Source: Pseudomonadota bacterium (GTDB lineage: Bacteria; Pseudomonadota; Gammaproteobacteria; Burkholderiales; Burkholderiaceae_C). From it: 9,540 bases of DNA. Below the pieces are notes generated by a model. It searched no databases and was not told the origin of the DNA. It was given only the letters and a program-made list of their open reading frames with translations. The number at the start of each line of letters is the position of its first letter. Positions within the stretch are counted from its first letter, which is position 1. The position numbers and the translations under genes were made by a program. Shown here in pieces: positions 1-6,894 of this stretch. The DNA lies in assembly GCA_023460715.1 (NCBI GenBank), contig JAEWPH010000126.1, positions 1 to 9,540 of the forward strand. The letters run 5' to 3'.

Positions 1-148
1 GTTTGCGGGAGGGGATGCAAGGCGCGGTGCGCCGTGGATAGCACGGCTATCCACCAGCGCCGCAACGCCGCAGACCGCCCGCAAACGCCACTGCCCGAAG
101 GGTTGGAGCGAAATCCAACGCGACCCCTCCGAGATCGTAAGCACGTTC
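1..148. repeat. Structured non-coding stretch with nested inverted repeats
   Basis: No convincing gene lies here; the only open frame is low-complexity and shifts into the antisense of the next gene. The DNA is strongly self-complementary. GTTTGCGGG at 1-9 is the exact reverse complement of CCCGCAAAC at 78-86. Inside that pair, GTGGATAGC (34-42) and GCTATCCAC (46-54) form a 9-bp stem with a 3-nt loop, flanked by a second stem pairing 24-30 with 57-63. A further hairpin pairs GTTGGA (102-107) with TCCAAC (114-119). GGAGGGG (8-14) can also pair with CCCCTCC (124-130), so alternative folds exist. It sits just downstream of the hydrolase stop codon and could act in 3'-end formation, or be a dispersed palindromic repeat. 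No T-tract supports a standard terminator. The left end may be cut by the window edge. Confidence 0.45.
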
Positions 149-1072
149 TTAGGCCGCACTGCCGGCCGGGCCGGCCGTGGCGCGCGACGAGGGCGGGACC
201 ACCGGGGCGGGCGATGGCGCTCGGCCGGCCTCCGTCCCGTCCGGAAGGCCGAACAGGTCGGCCAGCGCCTCGCGGTACTGGGCCTGGCCCAGGTCGTTGG
301 TGTTGTGGTGCGTGCCGCCTTCCACCATCACGAAGCGCTTGGGCTCCTGCGCCGCCTCGTACAGCTTGCGGCCCAGGGCGGGCAGGATCAGACGGTCCTC
401 GCTGCCGTGCACCACGAGCAGGGGCGAGCCGATGTCGCGCACCTTGCGGGCGGACTCGAACCGCTGGGTGATCAGCGCCGAGATGGGCAGCCAGCCCCAC
501 TTGAAGGTGCTCACCACTTCGGGGATGTTGGTGAACGTGCCTTCCACAATGGTGCCGCGCTCGTCCTGCACCTGCGTGGCCAAGTCGATGGCGATCGCGC
601 CGCCGAGCGAGTGGCCGAAGATGTAACGGTCGCGCCCGGGCGCCTTGGTGGCCAGCCAGTCCCAGGCGGCGCGCGCATCCTCCAGCGCAGTCGACTCCGA
701 TGGCAGGCCGGCACTGCTGCGGCCAAAGCCGCGGTAGTCCACCGCCAGCACGGAAAAACCCATGGCGTGCATGCGCCGGATGCGCGGCGACGAGCCGCTG
801 ACGTTCCAGCGCGCGCCGTGCAGGTACAGCAAGACGGGTGCGTCGGCCTGTTCGGCGGGCATCCACAGGCCGTGCAACTGCTCGGGCTTGTGGGTGATGT
901 TCGAGTCGAAGCCGATCCAGACGTCTTCCATGCCGTCCGTCATCTGCGCACCGCCCCAGGCCCGGTCGCTGGGCTGGAAAATCCATTCCCGCTGCTTGGC
1001 ATCGAGCGTGGAGCAACCCGCCGTGACCGCCATGGCGAGGGAGAGGGAGGCGAAGAGGGGCCAGCGTTTCAT
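149..1072 (-). CDS. Alpha/beta-hydrolase fold lipoprotein
   Basis: A 307-residue serine hydrolase, probably anchored in the cell envelope. The N-terminus is a lipoprotein-type signal (M1-K-R, hydrophobic core, then VTAG before Cys20), so Cys20 is the likely lipidation site, although Thr at -3 is not ideal. The fold is clear: YLHG at 83-86 (oxyanion-hole region), VDYRGFGRS at 111-119, nucleophile elbow GHSLGG at 153-158 (Ser155), HGSEDRL at 222-228 (Asp226) and GGTHHN at 252-257 (catalytic His255 or His256). The arrangement resembles the BEM46/ABHD13-type group; the substrate cannot be told. The last 30 or so residues are a Pro/Ala/Ser-rich tail after the fold ends near FGLPD. The start at 1072 was chosen because it opens directly into the signal peptide; the reading frame stays open upstream only as a shadow of the divergent dehydrogenase gene. 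No strong Shine-Dalgarno precedes it. The family call is firm, the function is not. Confidence 0.88.
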   Translation of the reverse strand: MKRWPLFASLSLAMAVTAGCSTLDAKQREWIFQPSDRAWGGAQMTDGMEDVWIGFDSNITHKPEQLHGLWMPAEQADAPVLLYLHGARWNVSGSSPRIRRMHAMGFSVLAVDYRGFGRSSAGLPSESTALEDARAAWDWLATKAPGRDRYIFGHSLGGAIAIDLATQVQDERGTIVEGTFTNIPEVVSTFKWGWLPISALITQRFESARKVRDIGSPLLVVHGSEDRLILPALGRKLYEAAQEPKRFVMVEGGTHHNTNDLGQAQYREALADLFGLPDGTEAGRAPSPAPVVPPSSRATAGPAGSAA

Positions 1073-1224
1073 GGGAAGAACAGACTCTGGAGCACCGTAA
1101 AAGTTCGTTGCGGCGATCCCCGGGGATTTACCGATGCGCAAGCCGCTGCAAGTTCCGTGCTTGGCTACCATGCAGGGTGCGCGCCGCGCCCGTGCAGCCG
1201 CCTTGGTACCTTTTTGCGTTTGAT

Positions 1225-1278
1225 GCCGTTTTTGGCCTCCAGCGCTTGCTGGATAAGCGCAGGTAGCTATATCTTTTG
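1225..1278. repeat. Small palindromic intergenic element
   Basis: The intergenic region between the divergent hydrolase and dehydrogenase genes (1073-1299) holds a compact element. TTTTTGGCCTCC runs into a hairpin with GCGCTT (1242-1247) pairing with AAGCGC (1255-1260) around a 7-nt loop, followed by AGGTAGCTATATCTTTTGA. From memory, this combination (GGCCTCC-AGCGCTT, short loop, AAGCGC, TAGCTAT, T-rich end) matches a palindromic element found many times between genes in Comamonadaceae genomes; I could not search for copies. Its right end covers the TTG at 1276, which argues against that codon as the dehydrogenase start. TTGCTG (1246-1251) and TATATC (1268-1273), 16 bp apart, are a weak promoter candidate inside it. 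I see no other clear signal in 1073-1224. Confidence 0.5.
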
Positions 1279-1299
1279 AAGCACTCGAGAAACTCCGCC

Positions 1300-2244
1300 G
1301 TGACCTCTCCCAAAATCCCCCTGCTCGTCCTCCACAGCGTGTCGCCTCTGCACCAGGCGCAGATATCCGCCGTTTATGACCTGGTCTATGCCTCCACCGC
1401 TGCGGAACGCACGGCGGCCATCGCCACCCAGGGCGAGCGTTTCCGCGCGGTGCTGACCATCGGCTCCACGGGGCTGACGGCCCAGGAGATCGCCATGATG
1501 CCGGCGCTGGAACTGGTCTGCGCCCTGGGCGCCGGCTACGAGAACATCGCCCTGGACGCCGCCCGCGCGCGCGGCATCGTCGTGGCCAACGGCGCGGGCA
1601 CCAACGACGACTGTGTGGCCGACCACGCCTTCGGCCTGCTGATCGCCATCGTGCGCGGCCTGCGCCCGCTCGACCGCCTGTGCCGCGAGGGCGTCTGGCG
1701 CGACGCCATCGGCCTGCCGCCCAATGTCTCGGGCAAGAAGCTGGGCATCTTCGGCCTGGGCACGATCGGCCAGAAGATCGCACGCCGCGCGGCGGGCTTC
1801 GACATGGCCATCGGCTACCACAACCGCAATCCGCGCGAAGGTGTGGACCACCAATATTTCGACAGCCTGGAGGCGCTGGCCGCGTGGTGCGACGTGCTGG
1901 TCTGCGCCACGCCGGGCGGGCCGGCCACGCGCCACCGCATCAACGCCGAGGTGCTCGACGCGCTCGGCCCGCAGGGCTACCTGGTCAACATCGCCCGCGG
2001 CAGCGTGGTGGACACGGCGGCCCTGGCCGCAGCGCTGGCCGAGCACCGCATCGCCGCTGCCGGGCTGGATGTGTACGAAAGCGAGCCGGCCGCGCCGCAG
2101 GAGCTGATCGGGCTGGACAACCTGCTCATCACCCCGCACGTGGCCGGCTGGTCGCCGGAGGCCGTGCAGGCCAGCGTCGACCGCTTCATGGCCAACGCCG
2201 AGGGCCACTTCAGCGGCCGCGGGGTCGTCTCGCCGGTGGCCTGA
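1300..2244 (+). CDS. D-isomer-specific 2-hydroxyacid dehydrogenase (glyoxylate/hydroxypyruvate reductase-like)
   Basis: A 314-residue cytosolic NAD(P)-dependent oxidoreductase that reversibly reduces 2-oxoacids to D-2-hydroxyacids. The catalytic domain is split (about 1-100 and 285-314) around a Rossmann domain. The dinucleotide motif is GLGTIG at 152-157. The expected catalytic residues are present: Arg233 in NIARGSVVD, Glu262 in DVYESEP, and His280 in ITPHVAGW. After the second Rossmann strand comes YHNRNPR (173-179); basic residues here instead of an Asp suggest NADPH preference, as in glyoxylate/hydroxypyruvate reductases. The substrate is an inference. I chose GTG at 1300: it gives a normal family N-terminus (MTSPKIPLLVLHS). 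The in-frame TTG at 1276 would add eight residues that lie in a palindromic element. The gene converges with the small secreted protein gene downstream. Confidence 0.9.
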   Translation: MTSPKIPLLVLHSVSPLHQAQISAVYDLVYASTAAERTAAIATQGERFRAVLTIGSTGLTAQEIAMMPALELVCALGAGYENIALDAARARGIVVANGAGTNDDCVADHAFGLLIAIVRGLRPLDRLCREGVWRDAIGLPPNVSGKKLGIFGLGTIGQKIARRAAGFDMAIGYHNRNPREGVDHQYFDSLEALAAWCDVLVCATPGGPATRHRINAEVLDALGPQGYLVNIARGSVVDTAALAAALAEHRIAAAGLDVYESEPAAPQELIGLDNLLITPHVAGWSPEAVQASVDRFMANAEGHFSGRGVVSPVA

Positions 2245-2291
2245 CCGCCGGGAGGGCCGCCACGCGTGCGCGGGGCGCCACCTCCCGGTGG
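2245..2291. terminator. Hairpin between convergent genes, possible bidirectional terminator
   Basis: Immediately after the dehydrogenase stop, 2245-2255 pairs with 2281-2291 in an 11-bp stem with one G-T pair (core CCGGGAGG / CCTCCCGG), enclosing a 25-nt GC-rich loop. It lies between two convergent genes, where a shared terminator is expected. There is no T-tract on either side, so a classical intrinsic terminator is not demonstrated. Confidence 0.3.
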
Positions 2292-2308
2292 CAGACACCC
2301 CGCGCTGC

Positions 2309-2602
2309 TTACCGCTGCGTATAGCCGCGGCAGGCGCCCGCGTTGGGCAGCCCCTTGCATTCGCGGTACAGGCGGCGGTCCCGCTCGGCGGTGGTTTCGC
2401 CCGAGTGGTTCTGGTTGTTCTTGATCCGCAGCGCCTTGCTGGTTTTCTTCTTCGCCGCGGTCGGCGACGCGGTGGTGGCAGACGGCCCGCCGGCTGCATG
2501 GGCCGTGGCTCCCGTCCCCAGCGTGAAGGCCAGCGCGGCGCACAGCGCCGCCAGACCGGGCAGACGGGAGCGCAGGCGGCGCAGGCTTGAAGAATGGTTC
2601 AT
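2309..2602 (-). CDS. Small secreted protein of unknown function
   Basis: A 97-residue protein that I do not recognise. Residues 1-36 look like a Sec signal peptide: a positive start with several Arg, a hydrophobic core LAALCAALAFTLG, and a likely cleavage after AHA (34-36). The mature part starts with a Gly/Ser/Thr/Ala/Pro linker and a KKK stretch, then a charged region (NNQNHSGETTAERDRR, 62-77) and a C-terminal motif YRECKGLPNAGACRGY (79-94) with two cysteines, Cys82 and Cys91, that could form a disulfide in the periplasm. The start is well supported: a GGAGGG Shine-Dalgarno (plus-strand 2609-2614) lies about 7 nt upstream of ATG. The signal peptide, good ribosome site and a TATAGT box upstream make it a believable gene. 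The precise role is unknown. Confidence 0.75.
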   Translation of the reverse strand: MNHSSSLRRLRSRLPGLAALCAALAFTLGTGATAHAAGGPSATTASPTAAKKKTSKALRIKNNQNHSGETTAERDRRLYRECKGLPNAGACRGYTQR

Positions 2603-2628
2603 GATGTGCCCTCCATTTTTGCCGGTCC

Positions 2629-2634
2629 ACTATA
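2629..2634 (-). promoter_or_regulatory. Candidate -10 box for the small secreted protein gene
   Basis: On the minus strand this reads TATAGT, five of six bases of the sigma70 -10 consensus, and would place transcription start about 20 nt before the ATG at 2602. No good -35 hexamer is visible at 16-18 bp. It is in the 112-nt divergent gap shared with the aminotransferase gene. Confidence 0.35.
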
Positions 2635-2714
2635 GGCGGCCGCATCCGCGAGCGCCAGTGGCGGGTGGCGGGCGCCGCTTGTTCCGTGTTTCCTCTCCCT
2701 TTTGGTGACGCTCC

Positions 2715-3872
2715 ATGCGCAATGCCCTGATTTCCCTGCAAGAGTCCAAGATCCGCGAAGTGGCCAACGCCGGCATGGGGCGCAGCGACGTGCTGCCGTT
2801 CTGGTTCGGCGAGAGCGACGAGGTCACGCCCGCCGCCATCCGCGAGGCGGCAGCGGCTTCGCTGCAGCGCGGCGAGACCTTTTATTCGCACAACCTGGGC
2901 CTGCCCGAACTGCGGGAGCACCTCAGCGTCTATATGAGCCGGCTGCACGGCGACGTGGGCGTGGACCGGCTGGCCGTGACCTCCGGCGGCGTCAACGCCC
3001 TCATGCTGGCCATGCAGGCGCTGATCGACGCCGGCGACGAAGTCGTCGCCGTCACCCCCGTCTGGCCCAACCTCACGGCCCAGCCGCTGGTGATGGGTGC
3101 GCGCCTGCGCTGCGTGGCCCTGCGGCCCCAGGATGGCGGCGCCTGGACGCTCGACCTGGACGAACTGCTGGCCGCCATCGGCCCCTCGACCCGGCTGCTG
3201 GTGGTCAACGCCCCCAACAACCCCACCGGCTGGACGCTGTCGGCCGCCGAGCAGCGCGCCATCCTGGACCACTGCCGGCGCACGGGCACCTGGATCCTGG
3301 CTGATGAGGTCTATGAGCGGCTCTACTACGAGCCCACCCCGCGGGACTGCGCCCCGAGCTTCCTCGATATCGCCGCGCCCGGGGACCGCCTGGTCGTTGC
3401 GCACAGCTTCTCCAAGAGCTTCCTCATGACCGGCTGGCGCCTGGGCTGGCTGGTGATGCCGCCCTCGATGACGCCGCACATGGGCAAACTGGTGGAGTTC
3501 AATACCTCCTGCGTCAGCGTGTTCACCCAGCGGGCCGGCATTGCGGCCCTGCAGCACGAGGCCGAGATCACGCCCCGCGTCGTCGCCCACATGCGCGCCT
3601 GCCGCGACACCCTGGTGACGCTGCTGCAGGCGCTTCCCGGGGTGGATGTCTCGTCCGCCAAGGGCGGCATGTACGCCTTCTTCCGCCTGGCGGGGCAGGG
3701 GGATTCGCTGGAAGTCGCCAAGCGCCTGGTGGCCGAGGCCGGCCTCGGGCTGGCCCCCGGCAACGCCTTCGGCGACGAGGCCCAGGGCTGGCTGCGCTGG
3801 TGCTTCGCGTCCCAGGATCCGCAGCGCCTGGTGCTGGGAGTGAACCGGCTCAAAAACTGGCTCGGGCTATAA
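2715..3872 (+). CDS. Pyridoxal phosphate-dependent aminotransferase (class I/II, fold type I)
   Basis: A 385-residue cytosolic PLP enzyme of the aspartate aminotransferase superfamily (AspC-like, COG0436 type). Key elements are in order: the [11 protein letters not shown] segment near 57-67; TSGGVNAL (89-96), where the cofactor phosphate is held; NAPNNPTG (165-172) with the PLP-contacting Asn169; ADEVY (196-200) with Asp197 and Tyr200; SFSK (231-234) with the Schiff-base Lys234; GWRLGW (240-245); and GWLRWCFA (358-365) with Arg361, expected to bind the substrate carboxylate. The amino-acid specificity cannot be read from the sequence. Length is normal for the family. ATG 2715 is the natural start, though its ribosome-binding site is weak. 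The gene is divergent from the small secreted protein gene, and its TAA stop overlaps the probable rpsO promoter. Confidence 0.92.
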   Translation: MRNALISLQESKIREVANAGMGRSDVLPFWFGESDEVTPAAIREAAAASLQRGETFYSHNLGLPELREHLSVYMSRLHGDVGVDRLAVTSGGVNALMLAMQALIDAGDEVVAVTPVWPNLTAQPLVMGARLRCVALRPQDGGAWTLDLDELLAAIGPSTRLLVVNAPNNPTGWTLSAAEQRAILDHCRRTGTWILADEVYERLYYEPTPRDCAPSFLDIAAPGDRLVVAHSFSKSFLMTGWRLGWLVMPPSMTPHMGKLVEFNTSCVSVFTQRAGIAALQHEAEITPRVVAHMRACRDTLVTLLQALPGVDVSSAKGGMYAFFRLAGQGDSLEVAKRLVAEAGLGLAPGNAFGDEAQGWLRWCFASQDPQRLVLGVNRLKNWLGL

Positions 3873-3873
3873 T
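3868..3873 (+). promoter_or_regulatory. Perfect -10 box (TATAAT), probable rpsO promoter
   Basis: TATAAT matches the sigma70 -10 consensus at all six positions and is followed by a GC-rich discriminator (CGCGGGG), as in many stringently controlled ribosomal promoters. It overlaps the aminotransferase TAA stop (3870-3872). No clear -35 hexamer is seen 16-18 bp upstream. Start of transcription near 3880 would give rpsO a leader of about 120 nt, which opens with a small hairpin (TTGCA 3883-3887 / TGCAA 3891-3895). Confidence 0.6.
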
Positions 3874-3999
3874 CGCGGGGTTTTGCATGGTGCAAGACGC
3901 ACGCCGGTGGCCGTTCCAGCCGCCAGCGCAAGTAAAACCAGGGGCTGCGCCGCACGCACGTGTGGCATCCGCCGGCCCTGCATTCAAAGGAAAAACCAA

Positions 4000-4266
4000 A
4001 TGATCGCATCCACCGTCAAGGCCGAAGTCGTCAAGGCCAACGCCCGTGCAGCCAACGACACCGGTAGCCCGGAAGTCCAAGTGGCCCTGCTGACGGCCCG
4101 TATCAACGAGCTGACCCCCCACTTCAAGCAACACGCCAAGGACCACCACGGTCGCCGCGGCTTGCTGCGCATGGTGAGCCGCCGCCGCAAGCTGCTGGAC
4201 TACCTGAAGGCCAAGGACGCTGACCGTTACACGGCGCTGATCGCCAAGCTGGGTCTGCGCAAGTAA
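4000..4266 (+). CDS. rpsO: 30S ribosomal protein S15
   Basis: An 88-residue primary 16S rRNA-binding protein of the 30S platform, needed for central-domain assembly and for the bridge to the 50S subunit. The family signature is intact: GSPEVQ at 22-27, LTPHFKQH at 38-45, KDHHGRRGL at 47-55, and [10 protein letters not shown] at 60-69. His41 and Asp48 match the rRNA-contacting positions of E. coli S15 (89 residues). ATG 4000 follows an AAAGGA Shine-Dalgarno (3986-3991); a longer in-frame TTG version would extend into the leader and is not credible. It is followed by a strong terminator and then pnp, the classic rpsO-pnp pairing. S15 represses its own mRNA in several bacteria, so the long leader could be a target, but no specific fold is proven. 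Confidence 0.98.
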   Translation: MIASTVKAEVVKANARAANDTGSPEVQVALLTARINELTPHFKQHAKDHHGRRGLLRMVSRRRKLLDYLKAKDADRYTALIAKLGLRK

Positions 4267-4282
4267 GCGCATTCGCATGCCG

Positions 4283-4319
4283 AAACGCCTGGGTTAGCAC
4301 GCTAGCTCAGGCGTTTTTT
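4283..4319 (+). terminator. Intrinsic terminator after rpsO
   Basis: AAACGCCTG (4283-4291) pairs exactly with CAGGCGTTT (4308-4316), and the inner GTTAG/CTAGC continues the stem. Six T residues follow (4314-4319). It lies 16 nt after the rpsO stop, between rpsO and pnp, where E. coli also has an attenuating terminator. Partial readthrough into pnp is likely by analogy. Confidence 0.88.
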
Positions 4320-4349
4320 ACTTCGGAGTCGCAAAAGCAGAGCGAAGCT

Positions 4350-4408
4350 GTGTCATTCCAATGGCCCTGTTCCCCACCGGGGAGGCGCCAGGTCCACTGG
4401 AATGGCAT
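4350..4408 (+). promoter_or_regulatory. Long hairpin in the pnp leader, possible RNase III/PNPase autoregulation site
   Basis: This 59-nt segment folds on itself almost end to end. The outer arm 4350-4360 pairs with 4398-4408 (11 pairs, two of them wobble). Then TGG 4362-4364 pairs with CCA 4394-4396, CCTG 4366-4369 with CAGG 4389-4392, and TCCCC 4371-4375 with GGGGA 4379-4383 around an ACC loop; only single mismatches and one 5-nt bulge interrupt it. It ends 74 nt before the pnp ATG. In E. coli, RNase III cuts a stem-loop at the same place and PNPase then destabilises its own mRNA. The equivalent role here is inferred from position and shape. There is no T-tract, so it is not a terminator. 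Confidence 0.6.
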
Positions 4409-4482
4409 CGTGTTCTGAATTGCCTCCGGCCCTTGCTGGTTCTGCGGAGTCAGCTATTAAAACCGAAGCAAAAGGAGTCAAC

Positions 4483-6606
4483 ATGACCATCTTCAACAAA
4501 GTCACGAAGTCCTTCCAATGGGGCGACAAGACCGTCGTCATGGAAACCGGCGAAATCGCCCGCCAGGCCAACGGCGCCGTGCTGGTCGAGATCGACGGCA
4601 CCGTCATCCTTGCCACCGTGGCGGCCTCCAAGTCGGCCAAGCCCGGCCAGGACTTCTTCCCCCTGACGGTGGACTACATCGAGAAGACCTATGCCGCCGG
4701 CAAGATCCCGGGCAGCTTCTTCAAGCGCGAAGCCAAGCCCAGCGAACACGAAACGCTGACCAGCCGCCTGATCGACCGTCCGATCCGCCCGCTGTTTCCC
4801 GAAGGCTTCCTGAACGAAGTGCACGTGGTGGTCCACACCGTGTCGCTCAACCCTGAAGTCGATGCCGACATCGCCGCCATGATCGGCGTGAGCGCTGCCC
4901 TGGCCATCTCCGGCATCCCGTTCGCCGGCCCCATCGGCGCTGCGCGCGTGGGCTACATCAACGGCGAGTACGTGCTGAACCCCGGCCAGACCGCTCGCAA
5001 GAACTCGCAGATGGACCTGGTCGTCGCCGGCACCGAAGCCGCCGTCCTGATGGTCGAATCCGAAGCCCAGCAACTCAGCGAAGAAGTCATGCTGGGTGGC
5101 GTGGTGTTCGGCCACGAGCAGGCCAACATCGCCATCAACGCCATCCATGAGCTGGTGCGCGACGCCGGCAAGCCCGTGTGGGACTGGCAAGCGCCCGCCG
5201 AAGACGAAGCCTTCGTCGCCAAGGTCAAGGGCCTGGCTGAAGACAAGCTGCGCGCCGTCTACCAGATCCGCAGCAAGCAAGCCCGCACGCAAGCCCTGCG
5301 CGAAGCCAACGCCAGCGTGATGGAAGCCCTCAAGGCCAGCGGCGAAGCCTTCGACGCCGGCAAGGTGAGCGATCTGCTGTTCGCCATCGAATCCAAGATC
5401 GTCCGCAGCCAGATCCTGGCCGGCGAGCCCCGCATCGACGGCCGCGACACGCGCACCGTGCGCCCCATCGAGATCCGCAACTCCGTGCTGCCCCGCACCC
5501 ACGGCTCCGCGCTGTTCACGCGCGGCGAAACGCAGGCCCTGGTGGTCTCCACGCTGGGCACCGAGCGCGACGCACAGCGCATCGACGCGCTGGCCGGCGA
5601 GTTCGAAGACCGCTTCATGTTCCACTACAACATGCCTCCCTTCGCCACCGGCGAAGTGGGCCGCATGGGCTCCACCAAGCGCCGCGAAATCGGCCACGGC
5701 CGCCTGGCCAAGCGCGCACTCGTCGCCGTGCTGCCGACCAAGGAAGAATTCCCCTACACCATCCGCGTGGTGTCGGAAATCACCGAATCGAATGGCTCTT
5801 CGTCCATGGCTTCGGTCTGCGGCGGCTGCCTGTCGATGATGGACGCCGGCGTGCCGATGAAGGCCCACGTGGCCGGCATCGCCATGGGTCTGATCAAGGA
5901 AGACAACCGCTTCGCCGTGCTGACCGACATCCTGGGTGACGAAGATCACCTGGGCGACATGGACTTCAAGGTGGCCGGCACGACCAACGGCATCACCGCG
6001 CTGCAGATGGACATCAAGATCCAGGGCATCACCAAGGAAATCATGCAGGTCGCGCTGGCGCAAGCCAAGGAAGGCCGCATGCACATCCTGGACAAGATGC
6101 AGGAAGCGATGCCGCATGGCCGCACCGAGCTGTCCAACTTCGCGCCGCGCCTGATCACGCTGAAGATCAATCCTGAGAAAATCCGTGACGTGATCGGCAA
6201 GGGTGGGGCAGTGATTCGTGCCTTGACCGAAGAAACCGGCACCCAGATCGACATCAGCGACGAAGGCGTAGTGACGATTGCATCGGTGGATGCTGCAGCC
6301 GGTCAGGAAGCCAAGCGCCGCATCGAAGAGCTGACTGCCATGGTCGAAGTAGGCAAGGTCTATGAAGGCACCGTGCTGAAGCTGCTGGATTTCGGCGCTA
6401 TCGTGCAAGTCCTGCCAGGCAAGGACGGCTTGCTGCATATCAGCCAGATCGCCAATGAGCGTGTGAACGCCGTGGCTGATTATCTGAAAGAAGGCCAGGT
6501 AGTGCGCGTGAAGGTTCTGGAAACCGATGAGCGTGGTCGTCTCAAGCTGTCGATGAAGGCTGTATCGGCAGAAGGCGAAGAGCAAGGACAGGCTGCTGAA
6601 GAATAA
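4483..6606 (+). CDS. pnp: Polyribonucleotide nucleotidyltransferase (PNPase)
   Basis: A 707-residue phosphorolytic 3'-5' exoribonuclease (E. coli 711), a homotrimer and usual partner of RNase E in RNA decay. Domains in order: RNase PH-like 1 (about 10-145), helical linker (about 150-300), RNase PH-like 2 (about 320-545), KH (about 555-615) and S1 (about 622-692). The phosphate-binding [12 protein letters not shown] (434-445) is present. Metal-site residues Asp488, Asp494 and Lys496 in [12 protein letters not shown] (485-496) correspond to E. coli Asp486, Asp492 and Lys494. The KH loop is GKGG (572-575). ATG 4483 has an AAGGAG site at 4472-4477; an upstream in-frame ATG at 4402 falls in the leader hairpin and would add a non-homologous N-terminus. 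Codon use changes sharply near residue 563: about 12% A/T-ending codons in the 145 before, 38% in the 145 after (hand count). Confidence 0.98.
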   Translation: MTIFNKVTKSFQWGDKTVVMETGEIARQANGAVLVEIDGTVILATVAASKSAKPGQDFFPLTVDYIEKTYAAGKIPGSFFKREAKPSEHETLTSRLIDRPIRPLFPEGFLNEVHVVVHTVSLNPEVDADIAAMIGVSAALAISGIPFAGPIGAARVGYINGEYVLNPGQTARKNSQMDLVVAGTEAAVLMVESEAQQLSEEVMLGGVVFGHEQANIAINAIHELVRDAGKPVWDWQAPAEDEAFVAKVKGLAEDKLRAVYQIRSKQARTQALREANASVMEALKASGEAFDAGKVSDLLFAIESKIVRSQILAGEPRIDGRDTRTVRPIEIRNSVLPRTHGSALFTRGETQALVVSTLGTERDAQRIDALAGEFEDRFMFHYNMPPFATGEVGRMGSTKRREIGHGRLAKRALVAVLPTKEEFPYTIRVVSEITESNGSSSMASVCGGCLSMMDAGVPMKAHVAGIAMGLIKEDNRFAVLTDILGDEDHLGDMDFKVAGTTNGITALQMDIKIQGITKEIMQVALAQAKEGRMHILDKMQEAMPHGRTELSNFAPRLITLKINPEKIRDVIGKGGAVIRALTEETGTQIDISDEGVVTIASVDAAAGQEAKRRIEELTAMVEVGKVYEGTVLKLLDFGAIVQVLPGKDGLLHISQIANERVNAVADYLKEGQVVRVKVLETDERGRLKLSMKAVSAEGEEQGQAAEE

Positions 6607-6628
6607 GGCAGCTAGGTCCGATTCTGCG

Positions 6629-6661
6629 AAAACGCCCGGCATTCATGTCGGGCGTTTTTTT
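6629..6661 (+). terminator. Intrinsic terminator after pnp
   Basis: AAAACGCCCG (6629-6638) pairs perfectly with CGGGCGTTTT (6649-6658); two more pairs (one wobble) close a 6-nt loop. The T-run continues to 6661. It is 22 nt after the pnp stop and marks the end of the rpsO-pnp unit. Confidence 0.92.
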
Positions 6662-6837
6662 GTTTGTGAGTCGACAAGAGCAGGGATGAAACGTCAATTA
6701 TTCATAAAGGCGCAAACCGTCATCGCGCAATAAAAGAGCAGGGCAGGCTTGTCGGAAGTGGTGGGTGCTGCAGGGGCGAGTTCGGTGGCAGCGCTGCGAA
6801 AATGCCCGGCGTAGCATGGCAAACTTGTCCATGCGGT

Positions 6838-6867
6838 TTGACCGGCGCCACCGCGCTAAGCTAGAAT
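6838..6867 (+). promoter_or_regulatory. Sigma70-type promoter for tpiA
   Basis: TTGACC (6838-6843) and TAGAAT (6862-6867) each match five of six consensus bases and are 18 bp apart. The predicted start near 6874 leaves a leader of about 20 nt before the tpiA ATG. The rest of the 288-nt pnp-tpiA gap (6607-6894) holds the pnp terminator and short repeats, but no gene I can support. Confidence 0.65.
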
Positions 6868-6894
6868 GCCGGGTTGACAAAATCATGGGTAGCT

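Noticed and set aside
1116..1127. Perfect 12-bp palindrome ATCCCCGGGGAT in the divergent gap, possible operator
   Set aside because: About two such palindromes are expected by chance in a window of this size, and no second copy or regulator gene is nearby.
1073..1783. N-terminal extension of the minus-strand hydrolase frame
   Set aside because: It overlaps the dehydrogenase gene and is Arg-rich nonsense; the real protein opens at 1072 with a lipoprotein signal peptide.
1977..3590. A 537-residue minus-strand open frame across the secreted-protein and aminotransferase genes
   Set aside because: It is antisense to the aminotransferase with no recognisable domain and a composition typical of shadow frames; the supported minus-strand gene here is 2309-2602 in another frame.
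3883..3999. Longer S15 reading frame starting at a TTG
   Set aside because: The extra 39 residues match nothing in S15, and a good Shine-Dalgarno serves ATG 4000.
4433..4460. TTGCTG and TATTAA, 16 bp apart, as a separate pnp promoter
   Set aside because: Only three and four of six consensus bases match; it would also exclude the leader hairpin from the transcript. Too weak to list.
4450..6642. A 730-residue open frame on the minus strand across pnp
   Set aside because: It is the antisense shadow of pnp in GC-rich DNA: His/Asp/Ala/Gly/Val-rich translation, no domain, no ribosome site, and full overlap with a certain gene.
6698..6886. A 62-residue minus-strand open frame in the pnp-tpiA gap
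   Set aside because: No ribosome site or recognisable motif; it overlaps the tpiA promoter and its composition is unremarkable.
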